Source: Sphingobium sp. TKS (GTDB taxonomy: Bacteria > Pseudomonadota > Alphaproteobacteria > Sphingomonadales > Sphingomonadaceae). From it: a DNA stretch of 64,000 nucleotides. Below, piece by piece: positions 46,270 to 56,209 of the stretch (position 1 is its first letter; every line of letters starts with the position of its first letter). The translations under genes and the position numbers were made by a program. The stretch spans positions 2,173,001-2,237,000 of the forward strand of contig NZ_CP005083.1 of the NCBI RefSeq assembly GCF_001563265.1, given 5' to 3'. The notes beneath the pieces are model-generated. The model was given only the letters and a program-made list of their open reading frames with translations. It was not told the origin of the DNA and made no database searches.

Positions 46270-47007
46270 ATGACCGATACTGCCTCACTCCGCTGGCTGC
46301 GCCTGGCCGGAATCGCCGGCATCGTAGGGGCGATCCTCTGGACGCTCGGCGATGCGCTCATCGTCGGAGGAAAGGCGGCCGCGGCGGACTACCCGCTGCT
46401 CTTCCAGACCTATGCTCACCAGATCGAGCCCGATCTCGCGGCCGCGATGGTTTCGTCCTCGGAGACGCGACTGGCGGCCGGCGCCCTCGTCGCCGACATC
46501 GGTATCGTCTTCTACCTCGCCGGAAGCTGGCATCTGTTTCGCGGCCTGCTGCCGGCGGGCGCCAAATGGGCATGGCCAATCTTCGCATTGTTCATCTGCG
46601 GCAATGCCTGGTCGCCGCTCGGACACGCAGCCTTTTACTATCTGGGCATGGCCTACAAGACAGTGCTGGTGACGCCGCCAGCCGCGCACCAGGCGCTGCT
46701 CGATCTCGCCGCGCGTTTCCATGCCGTGCTGCTGATCGCCTGGCTGCTGCCGATCGTCACGCTCGGTCTCGCACTGCTCGGGCTCGGGGTCGTCATCGCA
46801 TTCGGCCGGACGGCTTGGCCACGCTGGTTCGCGCTGATCGCCAATCCGGTGTCGCTGGTGCTGCTCGGCATGGTGATCGCATTCATCTCGCCCAAGCCAG
46901 TCTCGATCTGGCTCGACGGTGCGGCATTCAATCTCGGCTGGCTGGCAGTCTATACCCTATCGACGATTCTGCTCTGGAAAGGAGAGCGACGGACGTGCCC
47001 GCGTTGA
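46270..47007 (+). CDS. DUF6796-like integral membrane protein
   Basis: A 245-residue protein with about six transmembrane helices, beginning LRLAGIAGIVGAILWTLGDA and ending LAVYTLSTILLWKGER. It resembles the DUF6796 family of unknown function. Two bases after the methyltransferase stop, last gene of the operon that starts at 42194. Confidence 0.65.
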   Translation: MTDTASLRWLRLAGIAGIVGAILWTLGDALIVGGKAAAADYPLLFQTYAHQIEPDLAAAMVSSSETRLAAGALVADIGIVFYLAGSWHLFRGLLPAGAKWAWPIFALFICGNAWSPLGHAAFYYLGMAYKTVLVTPPAAHQALLDLAARFHAVLLIAWLLPIVTLGLALLGLGVVIAFGRTAWPRWFALIANPVSLVLLGMVIAFISPKPVSIWLDGAAFNLGWLAVYTLSTILLWKGERRTCPR

Positions 47008-47237
47008 GGGCTGCGGACTGAGGTTCCTTAACATGGGAATGGGCAAGTACGAGGCTGCCGGCGCATTCCTGAGAAGGTGGCGAGGCGGCAATGCCGCGGA
47101 GGACGTCGAACTGGGTCGCGCAGATCGAGGGCATCACCGCCGGACGACTGCCGCGCGGCGCGGCCGAGCCGCGGTGGTCGTGCGGGACGTGTCGCACTCA
47201 TAACTCGACCGGGATGAGTCGCATCCGCATGGCCGAT

Positions 47238-47903
47238 TCACCCGAACCGCATCGACAGCTCGACATCACCGCCGAACGGCACCGACATGTAGCCGTGATC
47301 GGGCGAGCGGACCCGCGCCAGATAGTCCTGGCTCCAGTCGGCGTTGTCGGCGACGATGAAGGCGCCGGGACGCAGGCGGCCCTCGACCAGCGCCAGCACG
47401 GCCGGATAGAGGCCTTTCGCGCCATCGAGCAGCAGGATGTCGATCCGGTCGGGCAGGTCGCGCGCCAGCGTCTCCAGCGCGTCGCCCTCGCGCAGCTCGA
47501 TCAGATCGGCGAGGCCGCCGGCCGCGAAGTTTGCGCGCGCGCGCGCAACCTTGGACGGCTCGAACTCGCTGGTGATGAGCCGCCCGCCGCCATTGTCGCG
47601 GAGTGCGGCGGCAAGATGGAGGGTCGAGATGCCGAACGAGGTTCCGAACTCGACGATGCTCTTTGCGCCGGTCGAGCGGCCCAGCATGTAGAGAAGCGCG
47701 GCGGTCTCGCGCGAGACGGCCAGGTGCGCGTCCTTCATCCGCGTGTAGAACGCGCGGTAATCGGTCTTGCTCGCCATCATCGCGGCGCGCTCGTCTTCCG
47801 GCATCTCCATGATGGTCGGCAGCACTTGCGCGGTGGTCGCTTCGGCATCGGCGAACAGCCGGTCAAGCAGCGGGGCCAAGGGTGTGGCTGTGAGGGTCGT
47901 CAT
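47238..47903 (-). CDS. O-methyltransferase-like SAM enzyme (paralogue of 45566-46267)
   Basis: A 221-residue methyltransferase. Motif I is SIVEFGTSFGISTLHLAAAL, nearly the same as in the enzyme on the opposite strand; then ITSEFEPSKVARARANF, IELREGDALETLA, DILLLDGAKGLYPAVLALVE and FIVADNADWSQDYL. GGAG stands nine bases before the ATG. It is the third gene of a reversed operon behind a siderophore-interacting protein gene and an FAD monooxygenase gene. Confidence 0.87.
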   Translation of the reverse strand: MTTLTATPLAPLLDRLFADAEATTAQVLPTIMEMPEDERAAMMASKTDYRAFYTRMKDAHLAVSRETAALLYMLGRSTGAKSIVEFGTSFGISTLHLAAALRDNGGGRLITSEFEPSKVARARANFAAGGLADLIELREGDALETLARDLPDRIDILLLDGAKGLYPAVLALVEGRLRPGAFIVADNADWSQDYLARVRSPDHGYMSVPFGGDVELSMRFG

Positions 47904-47930
47904 GAGGAGTCTCCGAATTGGTGGGAGGCG

Positions 47931-49126
47931 CTAGGATGGCCGCGCCAGAGCCTGGTAATCCTTGAGCGTGATCGGTTGGACCAGCAGGCCCAGGTCCGGG
48001 ACGCCATTCGGGTGGCCAGGATCGTCCGGCGCCGTGGACTCGCCCAGCGTGTCCAAGGCCTCGGCGCTGACCGCCAGCGCGCTGTCCGCGTGGCATAGTC
48101 GCGCAGCTCGGCTTCGTAGGCGGCCGCGGCGGCCTCGAAGTCGCCTCGGTGGGCGGCAAGCTCTCCGGCGAGGATGTAGGCGCCGACCATCGCGACGCTC
48201 GTGCCCTGGCCCGTGGCCGGCGACACGCAGTAGCCGGCGTCGCCCACCAGGACGACGCGCCCGCGCGACCAGCGGTCCATGCGAATCTGGCTCATCGTGT
48301 CGAAATAGAAATCGGGCGCGGCCCACATATGCTCGACGATCTGCGGGAATATCCATCCCGCGCCGGCGACCTGATCGGCCACCAGCCGCTTCTGCGCATC
48401 AACGTCACGATAGTCGTAGCGCGGCTGCTCGGCATCGAAGCCGAAGCCGAAGCCGATATAGGTTCTGACGTCGAGGTCGGCGCGCAGGCCGAGAACGCCG
48501 CCGAAGATGCCGGCGTGCTGATGGAAGACCTGCAAGCGATCGAGGCCGAGGAAGTTCGGCATCGGGAAGACGGCCAGGCACCCGCCGATATAGCGGATGA
48601 ACTCCGCCTCGGGTCCGAAGGCGAGGCGGCGCACGCCCGAGTGCAAGCCGTCCGCGCCGATCACCAGATCGAAGCGGCGGGGCGGGGCGCTGGCGAAGGT
48701 GACGTCAACGCCGCCCTCGTCCTGGGCGAGCGCGGTGATCCGGTCGCCGAACAGATACTCGACCGCGCCCGCGGCGCGGTAGAGGACGTCGCACAGCGCG
48801 TCGCGCAGGATCTCGACGTCGGGGCTGTCGAAGCGTCCGCCGGTCAGCGTGCGCTCGGTGCTTCGGAAAATCTCCTTGCCGTCGCCATCGACCACCGACA
48901 TCCCGGTCTGACCCGTGCTGCGCTGGCGGAACGTGTCCAGCACGCCCATCCGCTCGGCGACCTCCAGGGCCGGGCCGCGCACGTCGAGCGCCTGTCCGCC
49001 CGGACGCAGATGCGGCGCGCGCTCCACCACCGTCACCTTGAAGCCATAGCGGACGAGCCAATGAGCGACGGTGAGGCCCGCAACGCCGGCGCCGGAGATG
49101 AGCACATTCACATCATTCTTCATCAT
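47931..49126 (-). pseudogene. FAD-dependent monooxygenase, frameshifted near the C-terminus
   Basis: A group A flavoprotein monooxygenase (PHBH/TetX type): GxGxxG as LISGAGVAGLTVAHWLVRYG, DG motif LVIGADGLHSGVRRL, and the second FAD motif GRVVLVGDAGYCVSPATGQG. At about 48095 the family-like reading leaves the frame: after AELRDYA it continues one base shifted as DSALAVSAEALDTLGES, then VPDLGLLVQPITLKDYQALA and a stop at 47931, 28 bases before the methyltransferase start. In the unshifted frame the protein ends in about 55 arginine-rich foreign residues. The FAD domain is intact, so partial activity is conceivable; a sequencing error is possible. Confidence 0.78.
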
Positions 49127-49160
49127 CGATCACTCTTTGCTGGCAGCGGCTCGAAACGGA

Positions 49161-49904
49161 TCAGTCGAGACCCGTCTTGCCGGGCGCCCAATAGGCTTTG
49201 GCGAGGATGCGGGCCGAGCTGACACCAGCAGCCTTCAGGGCGCGGCTTATCCGCTGGATCGACTGCGCCTTGCCGGTGAGGATGAAGCGGACGTCGGCGT
49301 CGGCGGCGCGGCGCACGATTTCGACTTCGACGTCGCCCAGATGCGCGTCGCCGGGGCGGCGCTCGCTCACCGTCGCCGTGACGCCCAGCCGGGCGAGAAC
49401 CGGCGCGCATTCGGCGGCAGAACTCGCCTCGAACAGGAACGTGCCTTCGCCAAGGCCGGCGACGGACGCCGCCAGGCCGAACGAGGTCTCGTCGCCGAAT
49501 AGGACGAAGCGGCTGCTCAGGTCCGCGAGGTCGAGGGAGGCGCGCGGGCCGAAGAACTGGCATTGCTGTCCGGCCGCCAGCAACCGAATCCAGGCGCTGG
49601 CCGGCCCGTCGCCATGCAGCCAGGCGAGGATCGAAGTCGCGCCGCCCGCGGCGTCTCAGGCGATCGGCGTATAGGTGCGCGCCGTCAGGCCGCCGCCGAT
49701 CTTGATCTGAATCTTCTGTCCCGGCCGCCACGCCGCGCCGCGCAATCCTTCACCCGTAAACCCGATCAGGCGGAAGCGATCGGACAGCGCTTCGACGGAG
49801 GCGACGGTCGCGGACCGCATCAGCCATCGGACCAGGGCGCGGGTCAGCCGACCATCGGTCTGCGGCGGGGTCGCCATATCGGCGCCAGCGGTCTCCCTGC
49901 TCAA
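49161..49904 (-). pseudogene. Siderophore-interacting protein (FAD ferric reductase) with an in-frame TGA
   Basis: A 247-codon gene of the SIP/ViuB family, which releases iron from ferric siderophores with NAD(P)H and FAD. FGFTG-type sequences IGFTGEGLRGAAWRPGQK and the FAD motif ARTYTPIA are followed by TGA at 49656-49658 where the family has a tryptophan codon (TPIAWD). The same frame then runs on: SILAWLHGDGPASAW, GQQCQFFGPRASLDL, RFVLFGDETSFGLAAS, and a normal C-terminus LAKAYWAPGKTGLD. So a single TGG-to-TGA change splits it. The start is TTG 49904 after GGAG. Confidence 0.85.
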
Positions 49905-49943
49905 CGGATAATCTCCTCGGTCGGGCGTCTTGCCTCCTCACAT

Positions 49944-49967
49944 AAATACGACTAATTCGTCGCATTT
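49944..49967. promoter_or_regulatory. Probable TetR operator, imperfect 24-bp palindrome
   Basis: AAATACGACTAATTCGTCGC followed by ATTT reads the same on both strands at 20 of 24 places (AAAT-x-CGAC-x-AATT-x-GTCG-x-ATTT). It lies between the divergent SIP and TetR genes, 24 bases before the TetR start, where an autorepressing TetR would bind. Confidence 0.6.
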
Positions 49968-49991
49968 ACTATTCGCGTTCCCGAGACCGCC

Positions 49992-50672
49992 ATGACCAGT
50001 CCAGCAACGTTGCGCATTTCCTCGCGAAAGCAGCCCAAACAGGAGCGGTCGCGCCAGCTCGTCACAGACATTCTGGCGGCCGCAGGTCGCGTTCTGGCGC
50101 GCGGGGGCGCGCGCCGATTCACCGCCGCGCGAGTCGCCGAGGAGGCCGGGGTCAGCGTCGGGTCGCTCTACCAGTATTTCCCCAACAAGGAGGCGATCCT
50201 GTTCCGCCTCCAGGCCGACGAGTGGAAGGCGACCGGCGGGCTGCTGGCAGGCATCCTCGCCGATGCGTCGCTGGCGCCGCTCGATCGCCTGCGCGTGGCG
50301 GTCCGCGAATTCGTGCGATCCGAATGCGAGGAGGCCGGAATGCGTATCGCGCTGGGCGACGCGGAGCCGCTCTACCGCGATGCGCCCGAGGCGCGCACGC
50401 TTCGCCTCGCCACCATGCGGACAGTGCGCGCATTCATGCGCGAAGCCCTTCCTCATGCGCCCGAGTCCAGGCGTCTGGTCGCGGCGGACATCATCATGAT
50501 GTCGCTGGCCGCGGTGGGCAAGCAGGTGTCGGAGGACGGATATGCCCCCGCCGCGATCGACGCCCGGGCCAGCGCGCTCGGAGACATGTTCTGCGCCTAT
50601 CTTGAAAATATGGACGCGAACGCCGTCGCCGGCCAGCGGCCGAGAGCGCGCGGCCAAGCCCGTCCGACATGA
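49992..50672 (+). CDS. TetR-family transcriptional regulator
   Basis: A 226-residue regulator. The N-terminal helix-turn-helix is typical: DILAAAGRVLARGGARRFTA, ARVAEEAGVSVGSLYQYFPN, KEAILFRL. The C-terminal ligand domain is all helical and not assignable. It is divergent from the SIP-monooxygenase-methyltransferase operon with a palindromic operator between, so it probably represses both. It appears intact although two genes of its presumed target operon are broken. Confidence 0.9.
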   Translation: MTSPATLRISSRKQPKQERSRQLVTDILAAAGRVLARGGARRFTAARVAEEAGVSVGSLYQYFPNKEAILFRLQADEWKATGGLLAGILADASLAPLDRLRVAVREFVRSECEEAGMRIALGDAEPLYRDAPEARTLRLATMRTVRAFMREALPHAPESRRLVAADIIMMSLAAVGKQVSEDGYAPAAIDARASALGDMFCAYLENMDANAVAGQRPRARGQARPT

Positions 50673-50713
50673 ATGCGGCTGGCGCCGATCCATGCTGCCC
50701 TCCTGTACGGCGG

Positions 50714-51118
50714 TCATGGAATCGCCTGCGTGGCGGGCCGCTCGATCGTCAGCGCCATCATGATCCGCGTCGAGCAGAGCGCGCAGTCGAGGGCGGTCGC
50801 CGCGCCTTCGGGACAGTCGATGTCAGCGGGCCTTGGCCTTGATCCATCGAGCAGGCCGAGCAGCAGATGCTCGTCGTCGGATAGCGCCGGCGATTTGCCC
50901 ACCGTCATGGGCCGGCCGAGCGCCGCTTCGTAAAACAGGATCAGGCTATCGAAGACGGGCGCGAGCATCGCGCAGTCATGCGCCGCGAGCGTCCTTGAAA
51001 GGCACGGCTGGACCGATCTCCCGCTGTCGCGCGCCTCCCGCCAGCATCGCGCCGTGTCGATCAGGATCGCGGCCGGGAGGATTAAAGGGCTTGGCGATGG
51101 CGAAAGGGCATAGGTCAT
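50714..51118 (-). CDS. Conserved-looking hypothetical protein
   Basis: A 134-residue protein. Notable stretches: PLILPAAILIDTARCWREAR, HDCAMLAPVFDSLILFYEAA, LGRPMTVGKSPALSDDEHLL and TALDCALCSTRIMMALTIE. Four cysteines are spread through it. The pattern looks like a real protein conserved in sphingomonads, but I know of no function. It is on the opposite strand to the TetR gene and convergent with it. Confidence 0.55.
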   Translation of the reverse strand: MTYALSPSPSPLILPAAILIDTARCWREARDSGRSVQPCLSRTLAAHDCAMLAPVFDSLILFYEAALGRPMTVGKSPALSDDEHLLLGLLDGSRPRPADIDCPEGAATALDCALCSTRIMMALTIERPATQAIP

Positions 51119-51399
51119 CCGGCGTCACTTTCCTGCGTGGATCCCCTTTCTCTTCTTGAGAATTATTCGCAACTGGCTATCGGATCACAACGCCGCGTGC
51201 AAGGAGAGGCGCGTTGGCCCGTGTGGATCGCGGGTCGGCCAGGAACCGAAGTTAATACATCACTTGGTTCCCTGCAGGTCTCCATCGAGTTCGAGAGGTG
51301 CCGTGGCCGATGCCAACGAGCGCCGGTTCTGGGCGACAAGGTCGCGATCCCAAGCGGCGGCGGCGCCGCATCGTTCATCTCTGCCCCCGAAATCTCGAT

Positions 51400-52734
51400 T
51401 CAAACCGCCTTTCGGCCCCATTCGCGGTTGATGCCGAGCGCGGCCAGGGTGCAGACGGCGCCCGAAAGGAGATAGGCGCCCACGGCAAGCAGTCCGAAGT
51501 GGGAGGCAAGAAGGAGCGCCGCCAGTGGCGCAAAGCCCGCGCCGATGAGCCATGCGGCGGTCGCGGTGGTGCCAGCGCCGGTGTAGCGGTGCCTGGACGA
51601 AAAGCTCCCGTTCACGACGCCGGACGATTGTCCGAAGGCGAGGCCGAGCAGCAGGAATCCAAGCAGCATATAGGTCCACTCGCCAGCACTGCCCTTCGAC
51701 AGCAGCTGGGGCGCAAACCCGCTATAGGCTGCAATGAGCGCGGCCGACACGCCGAGCACCGTCCGCCGTCCGATCCGATCCGCGAAGAGGCCGGAAAGCA
51801 CGACCGCTAACACGCCCACCACGGCGCCGACGATCTCGATCACGAGAAAGCGAACGGGGGGTTCATGCGTATTGAGCATGACCCACGACAGGGGAAATAC
51901 GGTGACGAGATGGAAGAGGGCGAAGCTCGCGAGCGGCGCGAAGGCGCCGAGCACGACGGTGCGCCATTCGTCCCGGAACATCTCCAGCACCGGCGACGGC
52001 TGGAGTTCCCGGCTTTCGTACAGCCGCTCGAACCCGGGTGTCGAAATCAGGCGGAGCCTGGCAAACAGGGCGACGACATTGATCGCGAACGCCACGAAGA
52101 AGGGATAGCGCCAGCCCCATTCGAGAAAGTCGGCCGTCGACAGGGTCGTCAGCAGGAACGCGAAGACGGCGGATGCGACCAGCAGGCCCAGCGGTGCGCC
52201 AAGCTGCGGGATCATCGCAAACCAGCCGCGCCGCTCTGGCGGCGCATTGAGAGAAAGCAGCGAGGGCAGGCCGTCCCACGTCCCTCCGGTGGCGAACCCC
52301 TGACCGAGCCGAAAGAGGCCGAGCAAAAGGACGGCGAAGATACCGGCTGTGTGATAGCTCGGCAGGAACGCCATCGACATCGTCGATCCGCCGAGGAGAA
52401 AGAGCGCGATCGTCAGCTTCACGCCTCGGCCGTGGCGGCGATCGATCCAGAGAAACAGGAACGCGCCCACAGGACGGGCGATGAATGCGAGCGCGAACAT
52501 CGCAAACGAGTAAAGTGTTCCGGTCAGCGCATCGACGAAGGGAAAGATGACGCTCGGGAAAACCAGCACCGACGCGATCGCGTACACGAAGAAATCGAAG
52601 AATTCCGAGGTGCGGCCGATCACGACTCCGACGGCGATTTCGCCCGGTTTGACACGGTGCTCGCGCGCGTTGACGAGCCGCGCGTCGCGCTCCAGGGGGG
52701 TGGAACTGGCCGGTCCCATGGTCGTGCTCACCAT
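51400..52734 (-). CDS. MFS transporter, metabolite:H+ symporter type
   Basis: A 444-residue, 12-helix MFS protein. Motif A-like loops read RPVGAFLFLWIDRRHGRGVK and SGLFADRIGRRTVLGVSAAL. The N-terminus GVVIGRTSEFFDFFVYAIAS is characteristic of the MHS subfamily (organic acid, osmolyte or citrate:proton symport). The substrate is unknown. Divergent from cyoA; such a transporter beside cyo operons is a frequent arrangement in proteobacteria. Confidence 0.88.
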   Translation of the reverse strand: MVSTTMGPASSTPLERDARLVNAREHRVKPGEIAVGVVIGRTSEFFDFFVYAIASVLVFPSVIFPFVDALTGTLYSFAMFALAFIARPVGAFLFLWIDRRHGRGVKLTIALFLLGGSTMSMAFLPSYHTAGIFAVLLLGLFRLGQGFATGGTWDGLPSLLSLNAPPERRGWFAMIPQLGAPLGLLVASAVFAFLLTTLSTADFLEWGWRYPFFVAFAINVVALFARLRLISTPGFERLYESRELQPSPVLEMFRDEWRTVVLGAFAPLASFALFHLVTVFPLSWVMLNTHEPPVRFLVIEIVGAVVGVLAVVLSGLFADRIGRRTVLGVSAALIAAYSGFAPQLLSKGSAGEWTYMLLGFLLLGLAFGQSSGVVNGSFSSRHRYTGAGTTATAAWLIGAGFAPLAALLLASHFGLLAVGAYLLSGAVCTLAALGINREWGRKAV

Positions 52735-52892
52735 CCCGTGCTTTCCTCATCCCAGATCAAAATGTAGTGTGCGCCAGCAGTTTAACACCGACGCGAAGAT
52801 TCGCGATCTGTTTAATGACGATGGCCGACTCGCGATGGCGATCACTTGATTCCCGTCAAAGTCGCGGCAGCCAGGGAGGGCTATCGGGTCCT

Positions 52893-53806
52893 ATGCCAGG
52901 AAGAGAACCCACAATTCGCGGCGTGACTCGAGCCGTTTCCGCCGCCGGCGCGCTTGCCTTGCTCGGTGGCTGCAACATGGTCGTGATGAACCCGACCGGC
53001 GACATCGCCCTCCAGCAGCGCAACCTCATCCTCGTCGCGGTCGGCCTGATGCTGATCATCATCGTTCCCGTGATGACGATGACCGTGGTGTTCGCCTGGC
53101 GCTATCGTCGAGGCAACCCCAACAAGATATACGACCCCGACTTCGATCATTCGACGACCCTCGAGCTGGTCATCTGGTCCTGTCCGCTCCTGATCATCAT
53201 CGCGCTGAGCGCGGTCACCTGGACCAGCACGCATCTGCTCGATCCTTTCCGTCCGCTCGAGCGCATTGGCCCCGGCAGACCCGTTCCCGCCGACGCCAAG
53301 CCGCTCAAGGTGCAGGTCGTCGGGCTCGATTGGAAATGGCTGTTCATCTATCCCGAGCTGGGCATCGCCACGGTGAACGAGCTCGCGCTCCCGGTGGACG
53401 TCCCCGTCCACTTCTCGATCACCTCGACCAGCCAGTTCAGCACCTTCTACGCGCCCACGATGGCCGGCATGATCTATGCGATGCCAGGCATGCAATCGCA
53501 GTTGAATGCCGTCCTCAACAAGCCGGGCGACAGCTGGGGCTACTCCGGCAATTATACGGGGCGCGGCCATTCCGACATGCGCTTTCAGCTGCATGGCATG
53601 GCGCCGGCCGACTTCGATCGCTGGGTCGCCCGCGTGAAAAAGGACGGGGGCGCTCTCACGGCGGCCGATTACCTCAGGCTCGAGCAGCCGAGCGAGAAGG
53701 TCCCGGTGATCCGCTACGCGGCGGTGCAGCCCCAGTTGTTCGACCGCGTCCTCAATCGCTGCGTCGAGCCGGACAAGCCCTGCATGAGCGACGTGATGGC
53801 GCATGT
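52893..53806 (+). pseudogene. cyoA: Ubiquinol oxidase (cytochrome bo type) subunit II, truncated by an IS
   Basis: The lipoprotein signal LALLGGC places the mature N-terminal Cys at about residue 27, followed by two transmembrane helices (LILVAVGLMLIIIVPVMTMT, LELVIWSCPLLIIIALSAVT) and the periplasmic cupredoxin-like domain: LDWKWLFIYPELGIATVNEL, TSTSQFSTFYAPTMAGMIYA, GYSGNYTGRGHSDMRF. The family-like sequence stops after CMSDVMAHV at the IS inverted repeat (53808). cyoB, cyoC and cyoD do not follow, so the quinol oxidase cannot be made from this locus. Reading continues into the IS for about 60 codons. Confidence 0.88.
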
Positions 53807-54069
53807 GTGGACGGCCCCTGCGGTGCAAGAGCTTTCGTGTAGCGATGAGCACCGGTCGGGTGCATCCATGTGTTCGGCCTGTTCGCGCAGCACCGCATGG
53901 CTGCTGGCCCTGATGAAGTCCGCGGATCGGATCCCTAATCACGTCATCGCGCTCGAAGCGCTCTGCTCCCCTGGGTTTGTTCGATCCCCGGTCTGACCGG
54001 TTTGTCATCACCACTCAGCTGCCCTTACACCATCCCTCCGCTCGCTTCAGCGGGCAATGAGGAAAGCGG

Positions 54070-54837
54070 TCACGCAGCGGGCGCTGCGTAGACTTCCTTG
54101 TGCGCCATCACGGCCCAGGCGATGCGGGCTGTCTTGTTAGCTAGGCCTACGGTCGCGATTTTCACCGGCTTGCGCTCGAGCAGTTGCGCAATCCATGGCT
54201 GTCTGGTGGTGTCCTTACGCGCCATCCGCATCACCGCGGTCGCACCGACGACCAGCAATTTGCGGAGGTACCCGTCGCCCTGCTTGCTGATGCCGCCAAG
54301 CCGCTCCTTACCGCCAGAGCTATGGGGCCTCGGCGTAAGCCCGAGCCAGGCAGCAAACTGCCGGCCTGACCGAAAGAGCGAAGCATCAGGCACGGCCGCA
54401 GCGATGGCCGACGCGGTAATCGGACCAATGCCAGGGATGGTTGCAAGCCGGCGACTAGTTTCGTCGGCCCGGTGCCAGGCGAGAATCTGCGCCTCGAGCC
54501 GGTCAATCTCGCTTGCCAACGAGCGTAGTTGAGACCCGATGGTATGCAGCGCTGAACGGGCGTGTGCCGGCAGCTTCGCCTGCTCCTCGTGAAGGAGTTT
54601 CATCAGCACGGTGACGCCGCCGGGCCCCTTGCCACTGACGATGCCGTACTCCGCCAGGTGCGCCCGCAAAGCGTTGATCAATGCGGTTCGCTGTCGCACG
54701 AGCAGATCGCGAGTCTTGTGGAGCATCAGCACCGCCTGCTGATCAACACTCTTTACCGCTACGAACCGCATCGTTGGCCGGGTCACCGCCTCGCAAATAG
54801 CCTCGGCATCTGCGGCATCGGTCTTCCCGCGCTTCAC
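54070..54837 (-). pseudogene. IS110-family transposase, C-terminal part
   Basis: Begins, after the RIT junction, with KRGKTDAADAEAICEAVTRP (DEDD-domain aspartates of IS110 transposases), then the long helical linker and the Transposase_20 domain: LATIPGIGPITASAIAAAVP, FRSGRQFAAWLGLTPRPHSS, GGKERLGGISKQGDGYLRKL. The catalytic serine region is present (PHSSGGKERLGGIS). It belongs with the N-terminal piece at 58685-58945. Confidence 0.88.
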
Positions 54838-54973
54838 TAATCATCAGGTTCTCAAAATGCGAAGGAATGCGGGCTCGGTGTAGGAAATCCGCGCATTTCT
54901 GGCTTGGATCGGCAATTTGCTCCGCATTATTTTGCTGCGAACCTCTGCGGTCGTTTGACCAGCAGAGGAGGAA

Positions 54974-56209
54974 TTGATGTTGCAATCCGAGCATGAGCTG
55001 CTCACCGAGCTCAGAGCCATACTGACAAACCAGCGTTACAATCCGACGGTAATCCGAAATCACTGTACCTATGCGCAGGAGTTTCTCGACTATCTCCAGC
55101 ATCGAGGAATCTGTGTCACGGACGTGACTGAGGCGCAAGTTGAGCGATATCTGGATTATGCGATCGCGTTATTCCGGAAACGTCGTGGCAGGCATCCCAG
55201 CGAGCGCTGGCACGCAGTTCCGCGATCTGCAATTCACGCGTTGCTACGGCTTGGGCAGGGTCAGTGGCCACCCTCTGAAAAAGTAACATGCGACGCCGAT
55301 GCGCTGCGGATTACGATCTGCAATGAATATGAAACCTGGCTTCGTGAGGAGCGTGGCCTTGCCCAGGCCAGCATCGACGCGTTCCTGTGGGAAGCGCGCT
55401 ACTTCCTTGCCTGGCAACTCAACCGGTGCGGGGCCGATGGCCTCGAGGCAGTGACCGTGGGTGAAATTGACAGCTACATGGACTTGCGCGGTTCGAAACT
55501 GACGCGCAGTTCTCTGAAATCCACAGCCGAGCGGCTGCGCTCGTTGCTGCGTTACCTGCATTGGACGGCCCGCGTTGCGGAAGACCTGACACCGCATATC
55601 ATCGCGCCGCGGCTCTACGCTTACGAAGGGGTGCCGTCGATTTTGGAGCGCGACCAGATCGCCGCGGTTCTGGCAAGTGTGAGCAAGGACAAGACGGCTG
55701 CCGGTTTGCGTGACCACGCGATATTACAGGTCCTCGCCACCTATGGCCTTCGCGCAAGCGAAGTCCGCAACATGCGGATCGAAGACATAGACTGGCGGGC
55801 CGAAGTCATCCGCGTCCGCCACAATAAAACGCAAGCCTACACGTTCCTGCCATTGATGGGACCGGTTGGCGAAGCGATCCTCGCCTATCTGCGGTCTGGT
55901 CGGCCCGCCACTGATGCCAGGGAACTCTTCATCCGAACGCGCGCGCCCTATTGCAAGCTTGAGAAGATATACAGCCTGATTCGGCAGCGGCTCCGGGATG
56001 CCGGCGTCAAACCCTCAGGCAGGAGCGGGCCTCACATCTTCCGTCACGCTCGTGCGACCGAGTTGCTGCGCGCCGCAGTGTCGAAAAAGGTAATCGGTGA
56101 TCTGTTGGGACATCGCTCCGTTGGATCGACGGCGCCCTATCTCAAGCTCGCCACGGAGGATCTGAGAGCCATCGCTCTGGATGTGCCGGGACCGGAGGTG
56201 CTGGCATGA
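54974..56209 (+). CDS. ritA: RIT tyrosine recombinase A
   Basis: A 411-residue integrase-type recombinase. An N-terminal SAM-like DNA-binding region (ICNEYETWLREERGLAQASI) precedes the catalytic domain with Arg in LATYGLRASEVRNMRIEDID, a Lys-turn (VRHNKTQAYTFLPLMGPV), HIFRHARATELLRAAV (H-x2-R), LLGHRSVGSTAPYLKLA (His and the nucleophile Tyr). All catalytic residues are present. AGGAGGAATTG lies before the start (ATG 54977, or the preceding TTG). The stop overlaps ritB. Confidence 0.9.
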   Translation: MMLQSEHELLTELRAILTNQRYNPTVIRNHCTYAQEFLDYLQHRGICVTDVTEAQVERYLDYAIALFRKRRGRHPSERWHAVPRSAIHALLRLGQGQWPPSEKVTCDADALRITICNEYETWLREERGLAQASIDAFLWEARYFLAWQLNRCGADGLEAVTVGEIDSYMDLRGSKLTRSSLKSTAERLRSLLRYLHWTARVAEDLTPHIIAPRLYAYEGVPSILERDQIAAVLASVSKDKTAAGLRDHAILQVLATYGLRASEVRNMRIEDIDWRAEVIRVRHNKTQAYTFLPLMGPVGEAILAYLRSGRPATDARELFIRTRAPYCKLEKIYSLIRQRLRDAGVKPSGRSGPHIFRHARATELLRAAVSKKVIGDLLGHRSVGSTAPYLKLATEDLRAIALDVPGPEVLA

